The position numbers and the translations under genes were made by a program. From the NCBI GenBank assembly GCA_015067995.1, contig SVLJ01000001.1:1-64000 (forward strand): a stretch of DNA of 64,000 bases, read 5' to 3'. The DNA is from Oscillospiraceae bacterium (lineage in GTDB: Bacteria > Bacillota > Clostridia > Oscillospirales > Oscillospiraceae). Below the pieces are notes generated by a model. That model was not told the origin of the DNA, made no database searches, and was given only the letters and a program-made list of their open reading frames with translations. Numbering within the stretch: the stretch's first letter is position 1; every line of letters starts with the position of its first letter. This document shows, in pieces, positions 36,333-52,040 of this stretch.

Positions 36333-37405
36333 TCGTATTTTTTGTTGTATTTCTGGCTGCGCTGGCGCTGTATATGCAGAATCGCTCCATAACGAAAGGA
36401 TTGGATTCTGTAAAGGAAGACCATTGGATGGACGCCGCGATTGTTGAGCCGGATGAAGAATTTCATATCGTGATTTCCCTGAAGAACACCGGTCGGGGGC
36501 TGATCCCGTTTCTGCGGGTCAGCGAGAGCATTCCCTACCGCATGGATTTGCTGATGGAAAGCGGATATATCATCAAGGACTCCCGGGGCGGTAAGCAGGT
36601 GAGTTATACCACCTGGCTTCGTCCACGGCAGGAGGTGCGGAAGTATTTGCCGGTGTCAGCGCCGCAGCGCGGACGGTATTTTTTGCAGGAACTGGTGCTG
36701 GGTGGCGGCGATTTTCTGGGGCTGAGTGAACGTACCCGGCATTACAATGGCTTCCGCGAGGTTGTGTCCGTTCCCAAAGCTGCCCCGGAGCAGGCGATAG
36801 GTGAGGTGCTGGGTGGATTTATGGGTGATGTGTCGGTGCGGCGCTTCATTCTGGAGGATCCGGTGCTGACGCTGGGGTACAGAGAATATACCGGCCGTGA
36901 GCCTATGAAGATGATCTCCTGGACACAGAGCGCCAGGGGAATGGGGCTCATGGTAAAGAAGTATGATTACACGCTGGAGCCTGCCGTTTCTGTGCTGTTG
37001 AATATCGAGAGTATATCAGACGGCTGCGACGAGGAACTTGAGCGCTGTTTCTCTTTGGCCAGAACCGTCTGCAGCACGCTGGAAGAACGGGGGATCCAGT
37101 ATGATTTTGCCACCAATGCCGTGATAGCGGGTGCCATGTCGGATCTGTCCACCATGAGTGAGGGCCTTGGCCAACGGCATTTTGAAGGCATCCTGGAGGC
37201 TTTGGGTCGTGCCACCTATTCCGTTTCCCGTTCTGCAGATAAGCTGCTGTCAGGGGCTGCGTCTGCCGGTTATGGCTCTGCAAGGGGGCGAATCCTCATC
37301 ACACCGGATCGTACTGCGCTTCATCCGCAAATACTAAACCGGCTGAGAGAGGTTTCCGGCGGAAATCTGCTGGTGATTGCTGCATCGGAGGTGGAACCAT
37401 GGTGA
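36329..37405 (+). CDS. DUF58-domain protein
   Basis: 'EPMKMISWTQSARGMGLMVKKYDYTLEPAVSVLLNIES'; ATGA overlap with the MoxR gene. Confidence 0.9.
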   Translation: MIVFFVVFLAALALYMQNRSITKGLDSVKEDHWMDAAIVEPDEEFHIVISLKNTGRGLIPFLRVSESIPYRMDLLMESGYIIKDSRGGKQVSYTTWLRPRQEVRKYLPVSAPQRGRYFLQELVLGGGDFLGLSERTRHYNGFREVVSVPKAAPEQAIGEVLGGFMGDVSVRRFILEDPVLTLGYREYTGREPMKMISWTQSARGMGLMVKKYDYTLEPAVSVLLNIESISDGCDEELERCFSLARTVCSTLEERGIQYDFATNAVIAGAMSDLSTMSEGLGQRHFEGILEALGRATYSVSRSADKLLSGAASAGYGSARGRILITPDRTALHPQILNRLREVSGGNLLVIAASEVEPW

Positions 37406-38619
37406 TGATGCATGGCCTTCGCGGCCTAACGGAGCTGGCTTTTTACTATGCTTTTGCATCCTTTGTGGCTGTCTGCGGCGGCAGTCGGTATGCGTTGGCG
37501 GGGCTGATGCTTCAGACGATCTGCTTCACGCTCTCGGCAATGCTGAAGAAGCGCCGATGGCTGCGCATGGCTGCATTGACACCCATGATGCTTTTTTGGC
37601 TGCTGCCGGGTATTCGGATGGCAGATACGCTGCTGTTTCTTCCGCCGGCGGTTTATGTGATCTGGTTGGTATATAGCGGTTCGTATTCGCTGGATTGGGG
37701 CCGTCATGTGGAACTGTTTTCTGTTTTTTGGAAATCGTATGCCATATTTGCCTTTATTCTGCTGCTGATCGGAATGCTTCCGGAAATGTCGCAGGCGTCC
37801 ATTCCCATTGCGCTGATCATGCTGGTGGGATCTGTTTTGCTCATGCGTTCTTTGCGGCATGAACCGGAAACGTATTGCCGGAAATCGTACCAGCTGGCCA
37901 ATGCGGCCACTGTGGCGGTTGTGATGATGGTGGCGGCTTTAATGAGCACCAGGGCGTTTTTGGAAACATGTGCATCTGCTTTCGCAGCAGCGTACAGGAT
38001 GTTTGTGCTGCCGATGCTGATGCTGGCTCTGACGGGCTTTATTTACATTCTGCGAGTGGTGGCGTGGCTGGCATCCTTGCTGAATATCCATCTGCCGGAA
38101 AATCGGGAGGAGCCTCCCAAACTTCAGCTGGACGGATTCGTTGAGGATCTGGGGCTGGATCAGCTGGGCGGAGAGACGGTGGGGGAGGAGTTCCTGATCC
38201 TGCTGTGCGTTTTGTTGGCTGCGGCTGTGCTGTACCTGTTTTTCCGCTGGATGATGCGGCTTGGCTGGGGTGAGCGGCGGCCACCTGAGACACGTGAGGA
38301 ACGGTTTGATATATCCGGAGATACCGGCGAGAAGATGCGGCCTGCACGGCCAGGAAACGCTGTGCAGCGTGTAAGAGCACAGTACCGGAAATTCCTGAAG
38401 CTGTATCTTTCTGCGGGCGGTGAACTGGACAAAACGCACACCAGTCTGGATGTGGAACAGGGAGCCAAACGGTGTCGTTTTCCGCAGGAGGATGTTGAGG
38501 AATTGCGGTCTGTCTATATTCGTGCCCGCTATGCAGAGCGCGCGGAGGCAAAGGATGTTTTCCGGGCGAAAGAGCTGTATGCTGCTATGAAGAGAGCACA
38601 TCGTACCGAGGGAAAATAG
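37399..38619 (+). CDS. Multi-TM protein, C-terminal DUF4129-like segment
   Basis: 6+ TM segments; C-terminus 'VQRVRAQYRKFLKLYLSAGGELDKTHTSLDVEQ...EELRSVYIRARYAERAEAKDVFRAKELYAAMK'; last gene of the MoxR-DUF58 operon. Confidence 0.7.
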   Translation: MVMMHGLRGLTELAFYYAFASFVAVCGGSRYALAGLMLQTICFTLSAMLKKRRWLRMAALTPMMLFWLLPGIRMADTLLFLPPAVYVIWLVYSGSYSLDWGRHVELFSVFWKSYAIFAFILLLIGMLPEMSQASIPIALIMLVGSVLLMRSLRHEPETYCRKSYQLANAATVAVVMMVAALMSTRAFLETCASAFAAAYRMFVLPMLMLALTGFIYILRVVAWLASLLNIHLPENREEPPKLQLDGFVEDLGLDQLGGETVGEEFLILLCVLLAAAVLYLFFRWMMRLGWGERRPPETREERFDISGDTGEKMRPARPGNAVQRVRAQYRKFLKLYLSAGGELDKTHTSLDVEQGAKRCRFPQEDVEELRSVYIRARYAERAEAKDVFRAKELYAAMKRAHRTEGK

Positions 38620-38684
38620 TTGTATTTTTCTCTGAAACAGTGTATGATAAAATTCAGTAAGGACAATGTACAGGAGGAATCGCA

Positions 38685-38867
38685 ATGGGTAAGACTGCAC
38701 GTATGGTCATGAAAATTGTTGGAGCAAGCCTGGCACTGGCAGCCGTGATTTGTTTGCTGATCGGCGGCTGGCATGACCTGGTTGTGGCCAAGGAAGGCCT
38801 GAAGGCTCGTATGTCTGGTAAACGGTCTGAGTATGATGACTACAACGACAGCGAGCTGTACGGATAA
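38685..38867 (+). CDS. 60-aa small membrane protein
   Basis: RBS caggaggaatcgc; one TM helix (IVGASLALAAVICLLIGGW) and charged C-terminus. Confidence 0.75.
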   Translation: MGKTARMVMKIVGASLALAAVICLLIGGWHDLVVAKEGLKARMSGKRSEYDDYNDSELYG

Positions 38868-38885
38868 ACAAGCTTACAAAGAGTA

Positions 38886-38922
38886 AAAAGAGCAGAAGCG
38901 GTACGCCGCTTCTGCTCTTTTG
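38886..38922 (+). terminator. Rho-independent terminator
   Basis: aaaagagcagaagcgg-tacg-ccgcttctgctctttt. Confidence 0.85.
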
Positions 38923-38977
38923 TTTACAAAAGGAGAAATAAAAAATGGATGAATCCCATTCATCCCCAAAACATGTA

Positions 38978-39006
38978 TTGACATTAAAAAAAATATATGG
39001 TAGAAT
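38978..39006 (+). promoter_or_regulatory. rpoBC promoter
   Basis: TTGACA-17-TAGAAT. Confidence 0.8.
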
Positions 39007-39096
39007 AAATCGCTTGCAATAACGGGATTGAAAAATAACTTCCCCTGCCATTGCAAGATAAAGATAGCATATCTTACTGCGAAAAGCAATAGCTGA

Positions 39097-39167
39097 CATT
39101 TGCGATTTTAACAACACCTCCGTGTGTGTCGGAAGCGGAGATGCATCGGCGTTGCTCATCGCAAATG
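39097..39167 (+). ncRNA. Candidate structured 5' leader of rpoB
   Basis: CATTTGCGAT (39097-39106) pairs perfectly with ATCGCAAATG (39158-39167) and encloses a smaller ctccg...cggag stem. Confidence 0.4.
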
Positions 39168-39236
39168 AAAATACTCTGCTTCAGGGAAGAGGGGCAGCTC
39201 ATTCCTGCGGCAAAAGAAAGGTTGCGTGAATTACAG

Positions 39237-42953
<3,717 letters not shown>

Positions 42954-43018
42954 TTTGGAATTGATCCACTCAAATGATGTCGTTTGATTCTAAATCATCT
43001 AAGGAGGAATACAGCCAT

Positions 43019-46000
43019 ATGACTGATACTAATACTGGCAACAACATCACATTTGATGCCATCAAAATCGGCATGGCATCTCCGATGCAGATCAGCGAGT
43101 GGTCCTACGGTGAAGTCAGAAAGCCGGAGACCATTAACTACCGTACCCTGAAGCCCGAACGGGATGGCCTGTTCTGTGAACGGATATTTGGACCCACCAA
43201 GGACTGGGAGTGCCACTGCGGTAAGTTCAAGAAGATCCGCTATAAGGGTAAGATCTGTGATCGCTGCGGTGTCGAGGTGACCCGCGCAAAGGTGCGCCGT
43301 GAGCGCATGGGCCATATCAATCTGGCCACCCCCGTTTCTCATATCTGGTATTTCAAGGGCATTCCTTCCCGCATGGGTCTGCTGCTGGACATCAGTCCTC
43401 GTATTCTGGAGAAGGTTCTGTACTTCGCCAACTATATTGTTACCGATCCCGGCGAAACACCCCTGAGCCGCAACCAGATTCTTTCCGAGAAGGAATATCG
43501 CGACTATCGTGAGAAGTATGAGGACGACTTCAGCGCCGGAATGGGTGCTGAGGCTGTCAAGAAGCTGCTGGCTACCGTGGGCCTGAGTTCTGAGGATGGT
43601 GCACGCAAGCTGCAGCTGATGGCAGAGTATGACGAGCTGAAGGCCAAGCGCGACATTCTGCAGGAAAAGGGCATGGATCTGAAGGAAGACGAGCTGGAGA
43701 AGATGAAGGCTCTGGATTCCGAGATCGATACCTTCCATGGCCTGGACGCTCTGTCTGAGCAGCTGCATGCCGAGCTGCGCGGCGCTGCCGGTCAGAAGAA
43801 GGCGCGCATTGTCAAGCGCCTGGAGGTAGTGGATGCCTTCCGCATTTCCCACAATCGTCCTGAGTGGATGATCATTGACGTTCTGCCGGTGATCCCGCCC
43901 GAACTGCGCCCCATGGTGCAGCTGGACGGCGGCCGCTTCGCTACTTCCGATCTGAACGATCTGTATCGCCGTGTTATCAACCGCAACAACCGTCTGAAGA
44001 GACTGATCCAGCTGAAGGCGCCTGACATCATCGTGCGCAATGAGAAGCGCATGCTGCAGGAGGCTGTGGACGCTCTGATCGACAACGGCCGCCGTGGCCG
44101 TGCCGTTACCGGTGCCAACAATCGCGCTCTGAAGTCTCTCAGCGATCTGCTGAAGGGCAAGCAGGGACGCTTCCGTCAGAACCTGCTGGGCAAGCGTGTT
44201 GACTACTCTGGCCGAAGCGTTATCGTTGTCGGTCCTGAGCTGAAGATCTATCAGTGCGGTGTGCCCAAGGAAATGGCCGTGGAGCTGTTCCGCCCCTTCA
44301 TCATGAAGAAGCTGGTGGAGGACGGCACCGCCAACAACATCAAGTCTGCCAAGAAGATGGTGGATAAGGGCGTCACCGAGGTCTGGGATGCTCTGGACTT
44401 CATCATCAAGGACCATCCTGTTATGCTCAACCGCGCACCCACCCTGCACCGTCTGGGTATCCAGGCCTTTGAGCCTGTGCTGGTGGATGGCCGCGCACTG
44501 AAGCTGCATCCTCTGACCTGTACCGCTTTCAACGCCGACTTCGACGGTGACCAGATGGCCATCCATGTGCCTCTGTCTGCGGAAGCACAGGCTGAGGCAC
44601 GTCTGCTGATGCTCTCTGCCAATAACTTGCTGCGTCCTCAGGATGGCGGCCCTGTTACCGTTCCCACACAGGACATGGTGCTGGGTTCCTACTACCTGAC
44701 CATGGATCGCATGGGCAAGAACGAGACTGGTGCGGAGACCATCTGGTGTGATGATGCTGGTGAGACCGATCTGCCCGCGCAGAGCATCGTGGACGCGGAT
44801 GAGTTCCTGGCCGCCAATGCGGCTGCCAAGGCGGCGGGGAAGAAGCAGGCTACCTACAAGCCTCTGCACGTTTATGCCAGCGAGGAAGAGGCTATCATGG
44901 CCTACAATGCCCACATCATCGGCATGCATTGTCCCATTGGTGTCCGTGTGACTCGTTCCATCAATGGCGTAGACTATACCCGCGTTGTGGAAATTACTCC
45001 CGGTCGTATCATCTTTAACCAGAACGTGCCTCAGGATCTGGGTTTTGTGGATCGTACCGATCCCGAGCATGTGTGCGACTATGAGATCACCTTTACCTGC
45101 GGCAAGAAGCAGCTGGGCAAAATCGTTGACAAGACCATCCGCAACCACGGCTTCACCGTTGCTGCCGAGGTGCTGGATGCCATCAAGGCCACCGGCTACA
45201 AATACTCCACGGTGGCTGCCATCACCGTCTCCATCGCTGACATGACCGTGCCTCCCAAGAAGTATGAGCTGGTCAGCCAGACGGAGAACCGTGTTCTGGC
45301 CATTGAAAACCAGTATAAGATGGGCTTCATGACGGATCAGGAGCGCTATAAGCAGGTGGTTCAGGAGTGGGAGAAGACTACCAATGAAGTCTCTGATGCT
45401 CTGCAGGATAACCTGGACCGCTACAACCCCATCTATATGATGGCTGACTCCGGCGCTCGTGGTTCTATGAAGCAGATTCGTCAGCTGGCTGGTATGCGCG
45501 GCCTGATCGCAAACACTGCTGGTAAGACCATTGAGATTCCCATCAAGGCAAACTACCGTGAAGGCCTGACCGCTCTGGAGTACTTTATCTCCAGCCGTGG
45601 CGCCCGTAAGGGCTTGGCGGACACCGCTCTTCGTACCGCTGACTCCGGCTATCTGACTCGTCGAATGGTTGACGTTTCTCAGGAAGTCATCATCCGTGAG
45701 CAGGACTGCGGCATCAGCCATGGCATCACTGTTCGCGAGATCAGCGAGAACGGCCAGGTGATTGAAAAGTTCTCTGACCGCATTTTCGGCCGTTATCCCA
45801 TCACCGATGTGGTGGATCCCGCTACCGGTGAGCTGCTGTGCAGCGCCGATCAGATGATCGGTGAGGACGAGGTCAAGAAGATCGAGAAGGCCGGCATTAC
45901 CGAGCTGGGCATCCGTACTGTTCTGACCTGTAAGGCACGCCGCGGCGTCTGTGCCAAGTGCTACGGTATGAACCTGGCTACCCGTCAGCCTGTCGGCCCC

Positions 46001-46909
46001 GGCGAGGCGGTCGGCATCATTGCCGCACAGTCCATCGGTGAACCCGGTACTCAGCTGACCATGCGTACCTTCCATACCGGCGGTCTGGCCGGCGGCGATA
46101 TCACCCAGGGCCTTCCCCGAGTGGAGGAGCTGTTCGAGGCGCGCAAGCCCAAGAGAATGGCTCAGCTGGCTGAAATCGGCGGTAAGGTCAAGTTCGAGGA
46201 GACCGGCAAGAGCCTCCTGAACATTGTCATTACTGCAGATGACGGCGATACCCGCACGTATTCTGTGCCCCACACCGGCCTGCAGGTGCGGGACGGCGAG
46301 ATCGTCGAGAAGGGCGTTGCTCTGACTTATGGTGCATTGAATCCCCACGATGTTCTGCGTATCCGCGGCAACGACGCCGTGTACAACTACCTGATTCAGG
46401 AAGTTCTGCGCGTGTACCGTCAGCAAGGCGTTGACATCAACGATAAGCATATCGAGGTTATCGTTCGCCAGATGATGCGCAAGGTTCGTCTGGAGGATGC
46501 CGGCGATACCAAGCTGCTGGATGGTTCCATGGTGGATGTGCTGGAGCTGGATGCCGCCAACGAGGAGATCGACCGCCGCAACGCTGCGGGCGAGCGCCGC
46601 GAGGATGGCGAGCCCCTGCGCCACGCAGAAGGCACTCAGCTGCTGATGGGTATCACCAAGGCCTCTCTGGCCACGGATTCCTTCCTGTCTGCCGCATCCT
46701 TCCAGGAGACTACCAAGGTTCTCACGGAGGCTGCCATCAAGGGCAAGGTGGACCGCCTGGAAGGTCTGAAGGAGAATGTCATTATCGGTAAGCTGATCCC
46801 CGCCGGTACCGGCCTGACTGCTTACAAGGCGTTTGCTGAGGAGATCGTCCCCGATGTAGTCCATGAGACTGAGGAACCTCTTGCCGAAGCTGCTGATTTC
46901 ACAGAGTAA
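43019..46909 (+). CDS. rpoC: DNA-directed RNA polymerase subunit beta'
   Basis: '[58 protein letters not shown]', '[16 protein letters not shown]'; RBS aaggagg. Confidence 0.98.
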   Translation: MTDTNTGNNITFDAIKIGMASPMQISEWSYGEVRKPETINYRTLKPERDGLFCERIFGPTKDWECHCGKFKKIRYKGKICDRCGVEVTRAKVRRERMGHINLATPVSHIWYFKGIPSRMGLLLDISPRILEKVLYFANYIVTDPGETPLSRNQILSEKEYRDYREKYEDDFSAGMGAEAVKKLLATVGLSSEDGARKLQLMAEYDELKAKRDILQEKGMDLKEDELEKMKALDSEIDTFHGLDALSEQLHAELRGAAGQKKARIVKRLEVVDAFRISHNRPEWMIIDVLPVIPPELRPMVQLDGGRFATSDLNDLYRRVINRNNRLKRLIQLKAPDIIVRNEKRMLQEAVDALIDNGRRGRAVTGANNRALKSLSDLLKGKQGRFRQNLLGKRVDYSGRSVIVVGPELKIYQCGVPKEMAVELFRPFIMKKLVEDGTANNIKSAKKMVDKGVTEVWDALDFIIKDHPVMLNRAPTLHRLGIQAFEPVLVDGRALKLHPLTCTAFNADFDGDQMAIHVPLSAEAQAEARLLMLSANNLLRPQDGGPVTVPTQDMVLGSYYLTMDRMGKNETGAETIWCDDAGETDLPAQSIVDADEFLAANAAAKAAGKKQATYKPLHVYASEEEAIMAYNAHIIGMHCPIGVRVTRSINGVDYTRVVEITPGRIIFNQNVPQDLGFVDRTDPEHVCDYEITFTCGKKQLGKIVDKTIRNHGFTVAAEVLDAIKATGYKYSTVAAITVSIADMTVPPKKYELVSQTENRVLAIENQYKMGFMTDQERYKQVVQEWEKTTNEVSDALQDNLDRYNPIYMMADSGARGSMKQIRQLAGMRGLIANTAGKTIEIPIKANYREGLTALEYFISSRGARKGLADTALRTADSGYLTRRMVDVSQEVIIREQDCGISHGITVREISENGQVIEKFSDRIFGRYPITDVVDPATGELLCSADQMIGEDEVKKIEKAGITELGIRTVLTCKARRGVCAKCYGMNLATRQPVGPGEAVGIIAAQSIGEPGTQLTMRTFHTGGLAGGDITQGLPRVEELFEARKPKRMAQLAEIGGKVKFEETGKSLLNIVITADDGDTRTYSVPHTGLQVRDGEIVEKGVALTYGALNPHDVLRIRGNDAVYNYLIQEVLRVYRQQGVDINDKHIEVIVRQMMRKVRLEDAGDTKLLDGSMVDVLELDAANEEIDRRNAAGERREDGEPLRHAEGTQLLMGITKASLATDSFLSAASFQETTKVLTEAAIKGKVDRLEGLKENVIIGKLIPAGTGLTAYKAFAEEIVPDVVHETEEPLAEAADFTE

Positions 46910-46923
46910 TTTCTGATTTTTTT

Positions 46924-46957
46924 GAAAGGATGCTGCCTGAAAAGGCAGCATCCTTTT
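46924..46957 (+). terminator. Terminator after rpoC
   Basis: aaaggatgctgcct-gaaa-aggcagcatccttt. Confidence 0.9.
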
Positions 46958-47037
46958 GTATATGAAAAGTGACAGGGAAAGGGATGAAAAAGTGCCAAAA
47001 AATCACAAAAAAAGCAGTAGGTTTTCACAAAGAGTAC

Positions 47038-47066
47038 TTGACTAACCAGAATGCTGGTGCTATAAT
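47038..47066 (+). promoter_or_regulatory. Promoter of the L7Ae-like/rpsL/rpsG/fusA/tuf operon
   Basis: TTGACT-17-TATAAT. Confidence 0.8.
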
Positions 47067-47123
47067 TTATAACCGCGCGGGAATGTCCTGCGAATTTTTC
47101 CATGCGTTTCAGGAGGGACTCCC

Positions 47124-47366
47124 GTGCTGAATGAACTTGCTTCATCCAACAAAGTCGCCGGCGTGAAGCAGTCCAGAAAAGCCGTTAAGGAGGGCCGCGC
47201 CGCCAAGGTGTTTCTGGCTCGTGATGCGGATCCGGCCATCACGGAACCTCTGGAACAAGAGTGCACCGCTCTTGGCGTTCCGGTGGAGTGGGGATTCACT
47301 CTCAATGAGCTGGGACGAGCCTGCCGGATTTCGGTGGGTGCCGCAGTGGCTGTGATTCTGCGATAA
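47124..47366 (+). CDS. L7Ae-like K-turn-binding ribosomal protein
   Basis: 'NKVAGVKQSRKAVKEGRAAKVFLARDADPAITEPLEQECTALGVPVEW...LGRACRISVGAAVAVIL'; canonical position before rpsL. Confidence 0.9.
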   Translation: MLNELASSNKVAGVKQSRKAVKEGRAAKVFLARDADPAITEPLEQECTALGVPVEWGFTLNELGRACRISVGAAVAVILR

Positions 47367-47457
47367 TTTTTGGTTTTTTCAGAATAACCGCAAGGTTTTC
47401 TGTAAAAAATAAACAGGACTGGCAAACAGTTCAGAATTTTAAAGAAAGGAGAAACAC

Positions 47458-47874
47458 ATGCCTACTTTTAATCAGTTGGTCCGTAAAGGAAGACAGCAGG
47501 TTACTTTCAAGTCCGCTTCTCCCGCAATGCAGTTTGGTCTGAACACTCTGAAGAACAAGGAGACCGATCTGCCTTCTCCCCAGAAGAGAGGCGTCTGCAC
47601 TGCAGTCAGAACCGCGACCCCCAAGAAGCCCAACTCCGCACTGCGTAAGATCGCTCGTGTGCGCCTGACCAATGGCTATGAAGTCACCGCTTATATCCCC
47701 GGTGTTGGCCACTCCCTGCAGGAGCACTCTGTGGTTATGATCCGTGGCGGCCGTGTCAAGGACTTGCCCGGCGTTCGTTATCACATCATTCGCGGCGCTC
47801 TGGATGCTCAGGGTGTTTCCGGCCGTATGCAGTCTCGTTCCAAGTACGGTGCCAAGCGTCCCAAGCAGAAGTAA
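47458..47874 (+). CDS. rpsL: 30S ribosomal protein S12
   Basis: '[12 protein letters not shown]', '[38 protein letters not shown]'. Confidence 0.98.
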   Translation: MPTFNQLVRKGRQQVTFKSASPAMQFGLNTLKNKETDLPSPQKRGVCTAVRTATPKKPNSALRKIARVRLTNGYEVTAYIPGVGHSLQEHSVVMIRGGRVKDLPGVRYHIIRGALDAQGVSGRMQSRSKYGAKRPKQK

Positions 47875-48022
47875 GAGCTGCTTGAAAATTCTGAAAGCTT
47901 TGCCGAATAGGTTTAATATATATTTTAATGTATTACCTCTTTGGCAGGCATTCACGGAAGGCTGAAATAACGCCTTTTGAGTACCTATGAGATCATAAAA
48001 TATTATGAAGGAGGGAAGTACA

Positions 48023-48493
48023 GTGCCCAGAAGAGGTAATGTTCCCAAGAGAGAAGTTCTGCCCGATCCCGTATATGGCTCCATCCTGGTGACCAAGCTG
48101 GTTAACAGTGTCATGCTGGATGGCAAGAAGGGCGTGGCACAGAAGGTTGTCTACGGCGCCTTCGATCTGATTAAGGAAAAGACCGAGAAGGATCCCGTCG
48201 AGGTCTTTGCACAGGCTATGGAGAATGTGATGCCCAGCCTGGAAGTCAAGGCTCGCCGCGTTGGCGGTGCCAACTATCAGGTTCCTATGGAAGTCCGTCC
48301 CGCACGTCGCCAGACCCTGGCTCTGCGTTGGCTGACCGTGTATTCTCGTTCCCGTGGTGAGCGTACCATGGCTGAGCGTCTGGCTGGTGAGCTGATGGAT
48401 GCTGCCAACAACACTGGCAACGCCGTCAAGAAGCGCGAAGATATGCACAAGCAGGCTGAGGCCAACAAGGCTTTCGCACACTTCCGCTGGTAA
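48023..48493 (+). CDS. rpsG: 30S ribosomal protein S7
   Basis: GTG start after gaaggaggg; '[20 protein letters not shown]', '[27 protein letters not shown]'. Confidence 0.98.
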   Translation: MPRRGNVPKREVLPDPVYGSILVTKLVNSVMLDGKKGVAQKVVYGAFDLIKEKTEKDPVEVFAQAMENVMPSLEVKARRVGGANYQVPMEVRPARRQTLALRWLTVYSRSRGERTMAERLAGELMDAANNTGNAVKKREDMHKQAEANKAFAHFRW

Positions 48494-48508
48494 GTTAAGG
48501 AGTTTAAT

Positions 48509-50611
48509 ATGCCGAGAAAGACAAGCCTGGAAAACACCCGTAATATTGGTATCATGGCTCACATCGATGCTGGTAAGACCACGACCAGTGAGCGTATCCT
48601 GTACTACACCGGTGTTAACTATAAGCTGGGTGAGACCCATGATGGCACTGCCACCATGGACTGGATGGCTCAGGAACAGGAGCGCGGCATCACCATCACT
48701 TCCGCAGCGACCACTTGCTTTTGGTCTGGTTCTCAGCAGCAGTTCCCCCAGACCCGTATCAATTTGATTGATACTCCGGGCCACGTGGACTTCACCGTTG
48801 AGGTCCAGCGCTCTCTGCGCGTTCTGGACGGCAGTGTTACCGTTCTGTGCGCCAAGGGCGGCGTCGAGCCCCAGTCTGAGACCGTTTGGCGTCAGGCTGA
48901 TAACTATCGCGTTCCCCGCATGATCTACGTCAACAAGATGGATATCATGGGCGCAGACTTCTACAACGTTCTGCGCATGGTGGAGGAGCGTCTGAAGTGC
49001 AATGCAGTGCCCATTCAGCTGCCCATTGGTGCCGAGGATACCTTCTGTGGTATGGTCGACCTGGTGAAGATGGAAGCTGACGTCTATTATGACGACAAGG
49101 GTCAGGACATGCGCGTTGAGCCCATCCCCGAAGATATGGTGGATCTGGCCGAGGAGTATCGTGAGAAGCTGCTGGATGCTGTTTCCATGTTCGACGAAGA
49201 GATCATGGAGCTGTATCTGGAGGGTGAGGAGATCTCCGAGGAGCGTATCCGCACTGCTATCCGTAAGGCTACTATCGCCAACGAAATGGTTCCCGTTGTC
49301 TGCGGCACCTCTTATCGTAATAAGGGTGTTCAGAAGATGCTGGATGCCGTTGTTGATTATATGCCTTCTCCCCTGGACGTTGAGGCCATCAAGGGCATCA
49401 ACCCCAAGACCGAGGAAGAGGAAGATCGTCCTTCCGACGATAACGGCCCCTTCTCCGCTCTGGCATTCAAGATCATGACCGACCCCTATGTGGGCCGTCT
49501 GAGCTTCTTCCGCGTGTATTCCGGTACTCTGACTGCCGGTTCTACTGTGCTGAACGCCACCAAGAACCAGCGCGAGCGTATCGGCCGCATTCTGCAGATG
49601 CACGCAAACCATCGTGAGGATATCGAGCAGGTTTACTCCGGCGATATCGCTGCCGCTGTTGGCCTGAAGAACACCACCACCGGTGATACCCTCTGCGATG
49701 ACAAGGCTCCTATCATTCTGGAGTCCATGGAGTTCCCTGAGCCCGTTATCCGCGTTGCCATCGAGCCCAAGACCAAGGCTGGTCAGGAGAAGATGGGCGT
49801 TGCGCTGGTGAAGCTGGCTGAGGAGGATCCTACCTTCAAGACCTACACTGATGAAGAGACAGGTCAGACCATCATCGCCGGTATGGGCGAGCTGCATCTG
49901 GAGATCATCGTGGACCGCCTGCTGCGCGAGTTCAAGGTGGAAGCCAATGTCGGTGCTCCCCAGGTCGCCTACAAGGAGACCATTAAGAAGTACGTTGAGC
50001 AGGACACCAAGTACAAGCGCCAGAGCGGTGGCTCCGGTCAGTACGGTCATGTCAAGATCAAGGTTGAGCCCAACGAGTCCGGCAAGGGTTACGAGTTTGT
50101 CAACGCCACTGTTGGCGGCTCCATCCCCAAGGAGTATATCCCCGCAGTCGACGCCGGTATCAAGGGTGCTCTGCAGTCCGGTGTTGTTGCCGGCTTCCCC
50201 GTGGTTGACGTCAAGGTTACGCTGTACGATGGTTCCTATCATGAGGTTGACTCCTCTGAAATGGCATTTAAGATCGCCGGCTCCATGGCCTTCAAGGAGG
50301 CCTGCCGCAAGGCTGATCCCGTGCTGCTGGAGCCCATCATGAAGGTTTCCGTCATTGCTCCCGATGAGTATCTGGGCAGCGTCATTGGCGACCTGACCGC
50401 ACGCCGTGGTCAGATTCTGGGTCAGGAAGCTCGTTCCGGTGCCCAGCAGGTGGATGCTCTGGTGCCTCTGGCAAACATGTTCGGTTACGCAACCGATCTG
50501 CGCTCCAGCACTCAGGGCCGTGGCCAGTATACCATGGAACCCCACAGCTACAGCGAGCTGCCCAAGAGCATTCGTGAGAAGATCATGGCAGAGCGCGGCA
50601 AGGCAGAGTAA
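48509..50611 (+). CDS. fusA: Elongation factor G
   Basis: '[24 protein letters not shown]', '[14 protein letters not shown]', '[23 protein letters not shown]'. Confidence 0.98.
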   Translation: MPRKTSLENTRNIGIMAHIDAGKTTTSERILYYTGVNYKLGETHDGTATMDWMAQEQERGITITSAATTCFWSGSQQQFPQTRINLIDTPGHVDFTVEVQRSLRVLDGSVTVLCAKGGVEPQSETVWRQADNYRVPRMIYVNKMDIMGADFYNVLRMVEERLKCNAVPIQLPIGAEDTFCGMVDLVKMEADVYYDDKGQDMRVEPIPEDMVDLAEEYREKLLDAVSMFDEEIMELYLEGEEISEERIRTAIRKATIANEMVPVVCGTSYRNKGVQKMLDAVVDYMPSPLDVEAIKGINPKTEEEEDRPSDDNGPFSALAFKIMTDPYVGRLSFFRVYSGTLTAGSTVLNATKNQRERIGRILQMHANHREDIEQVYSGDIAAAVGLKNTTTGDTLCDDKAPIILESMEFPEPVIRVAIEPKTKAGQEKMGVALVKLAEEDPTFKTYTDEETGQTIIAGMGELHLEIIVDRLLREFKVEANVGAPQVAYKETIKKYVEQDTKYKRQSGGSGQYGHVKIKVEPNESGKGYEFVNATVGGSIPKEYIPAVDAGIKGALQSGVVAGFPVVDVKVTLYDGSYHEVDSSEMAFKIAGSMAFKEACRKADPVLLEPIMKVSVIAPDEYLGSVIGDLTARRGQILGQEARSGAQQVDALVPLANMFGYATDLRSSTQGRGQYTMEPHSYSELPKSIREKIMAERGKAE

Positions 50612-50712
50612 TTATTTACTTGCTTTTCTGTGGATTATACGATACAATAAGCAATGTTGGTTATTGCATTGCATAAAAACGGATTTTGTAATTAAAATAG
50701 GAGGATTTTCAA

Positions 50713-51915
50713 ATGGCTAAGCAGAAATTTGAAAGAACTAAGCCCCATGTTAACATCGGCACCATCGGTCACGTCGACCATGGCAAGACCACTCTGACCG
50801 CTGCTATCACCAAGTACCTGGCAATGCAGGGCAAGGCCGAGATGCAGGACTACGCTTCCATCGATAAGGCTCCCGAAGAGCGCGAGCGTGGTATCACCAT
50901 CAACACCGCTCACGTTGAGTATGAGACTGACGCTCGTCACTATGCTCACGTTGACTGCCCGGGCCATGCTGACTATATCAAGAACATGATCACCGGTGCT
51001 GCCCAGATGGACGGCGCTATCCTGGTCATCGCTTCTACCGACGGCCCCATGGCTCAGACCAAGGAGCACATCCTGCTGGCCCGTCAGGTCGGCGTGCCCG
51101 CAATGGTCGTCTTCATGAACAAGGCTGACCTGGTTGACGACGAGGAGCTGCTGGAGCTGGTCGAGATGGAGATCCGCGAGACTCTGTCCTTCTATGAGTT
51201 CCCCGGTGATGACATCCCCGTCATCAAGGGTTCTGCTCTGAATGCTCTGATCTCCGAGTCCACCGATCCCAACGCTCCCGAGTATGCTTGCATCAAGGAG
51301 CTGATGGACAACGTTGACGAGTATATCCCCACTCCCGACCGTAAGGCCGACATGCCCTTCCTGATGCCCGTCGAGGACGTCTTCACCATCTCTGGCCGCG
51401 GCACCGTCGCTACCGGCCGTGTTGAGCGTGGCCAGCTGAACCTGGGCGACAAGGTCCAGATCGTCGGCCTGCAGGAGGAGCTGAAGGAGACCACCATCAC
51501 CGGTATCGAGATGTTCCACAAGCTGCTGGACTACGCTGAGGCTGGCGACAACATCGGCGCCCTGCTGCGTGGTATCGAGCGTACCGGCATTGAGCGCGGC
51601 CAGGTTCTGTGCAAGCCCGGCTCCATCAAGCCCCACACCAAGTTCGTTGGCCAGGTTTACGTCCTGTCCAAGGAAGAAGGCGGCCGTCATACTCCCTTCT
51701 TCAACAACTATCGTCCTCAGTTCTACTTCCGTACCACCGACGTTACCGGCGTCATCACTCTGCCCGAGGGCACTGAGATGTGCATGCCCGGCGACAACGT
51801 CGATATGAACGTTGAGCTGATCACCCCCATCGCCATCGAGAAGGGTCTGCGCTTCGCTATCCGCGAGGGCGGCCGTACCGTTGGTTCCGGCGTTGTTATC
51901 GACATCGCTGAGTAA
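50713..51915 (+). CDS. tuf: Elongation factor Tu
   Basis: '[24 protein letters not shown]', '[25 protein letters not shown]'. Confidence 0.99.
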   Translation: MAKQKFERTKPHVNIGTIGHVDHGKTTLTAAITKYLAMQGKAEMQDYASIDKAPEERERGITINTAHVEYETDARHYAHVDCPGHADYIKNMITGAAQMDGAILVIASTDGPMAQTKEHILLARQVGVPAMVVFMNKADLVDDEELLELVEMEIRETLSFYEFPGDDIPVIKGSALNALISESTDPNAPEYACIKELMDNVDEYIPTPDRKADMPFLMPVEDVFTISGRGTVATGRVERGQLNLGDKVQIVGLQEELKETTITGIEMFHKLLDYAEAGDNIGALLRGIERTGIERGQVLCKPGSIKPHTKFVGQVYVLSKEEGGRHTPFFNNYRPQFYFRTTDVTGVITLPEGTEMCMPGDNVDMNVELITPIAIEKGLRFAIREGGRTVGSGVVIDIAE

Positions 51916-51926
51916 TTTGCTCCATT

Positions 51927-51960
51927 GAAAGAGACCGGACGAAAGTCCGGTCTCTTTTTT
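51927..51960 (+). terminator. Terminator after tuf
   Basis: aaagagaccggac-gaaa-gtccggtctctttttt. Confidence 0.9.
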
Positions 51961-51970
51961 GTTATTTCCG

Positions 51971-51998
51971 GGAACCTTTTGCCGTTCTGGTTCGTGTT
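51971..51998 (+). promoter_or_regulatory. Putative ECF-type promoter
   Basis: GGAACC (51971-51976), 16 nt, CGTGTT (51993-51998), directly upstream of a sigma-factor gene. Confidence 0.45.
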
Positions 51999-52040
51999 AT
52001 TATCGGAAAGCTTTCTAAGAACTTGCAAGGAGGAGTGCTT

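Noticed and set aside
42995-46951. 1318-aa - strand ORF antisense to rpoC
   Set aside because: Same antisense-shadow effect over the whole rpoC gene and its terminator.
47993-50545. 850-aa - strand ORF antisense to rpsG/fusA
   Set aside because: Spans two genuine genes on the other strand; composition typical of reverse-translated codon bias.
50692-51690. 332-aa - strand ORF antisense to tuf
   Set aside because: Antisense shadow of tuf.
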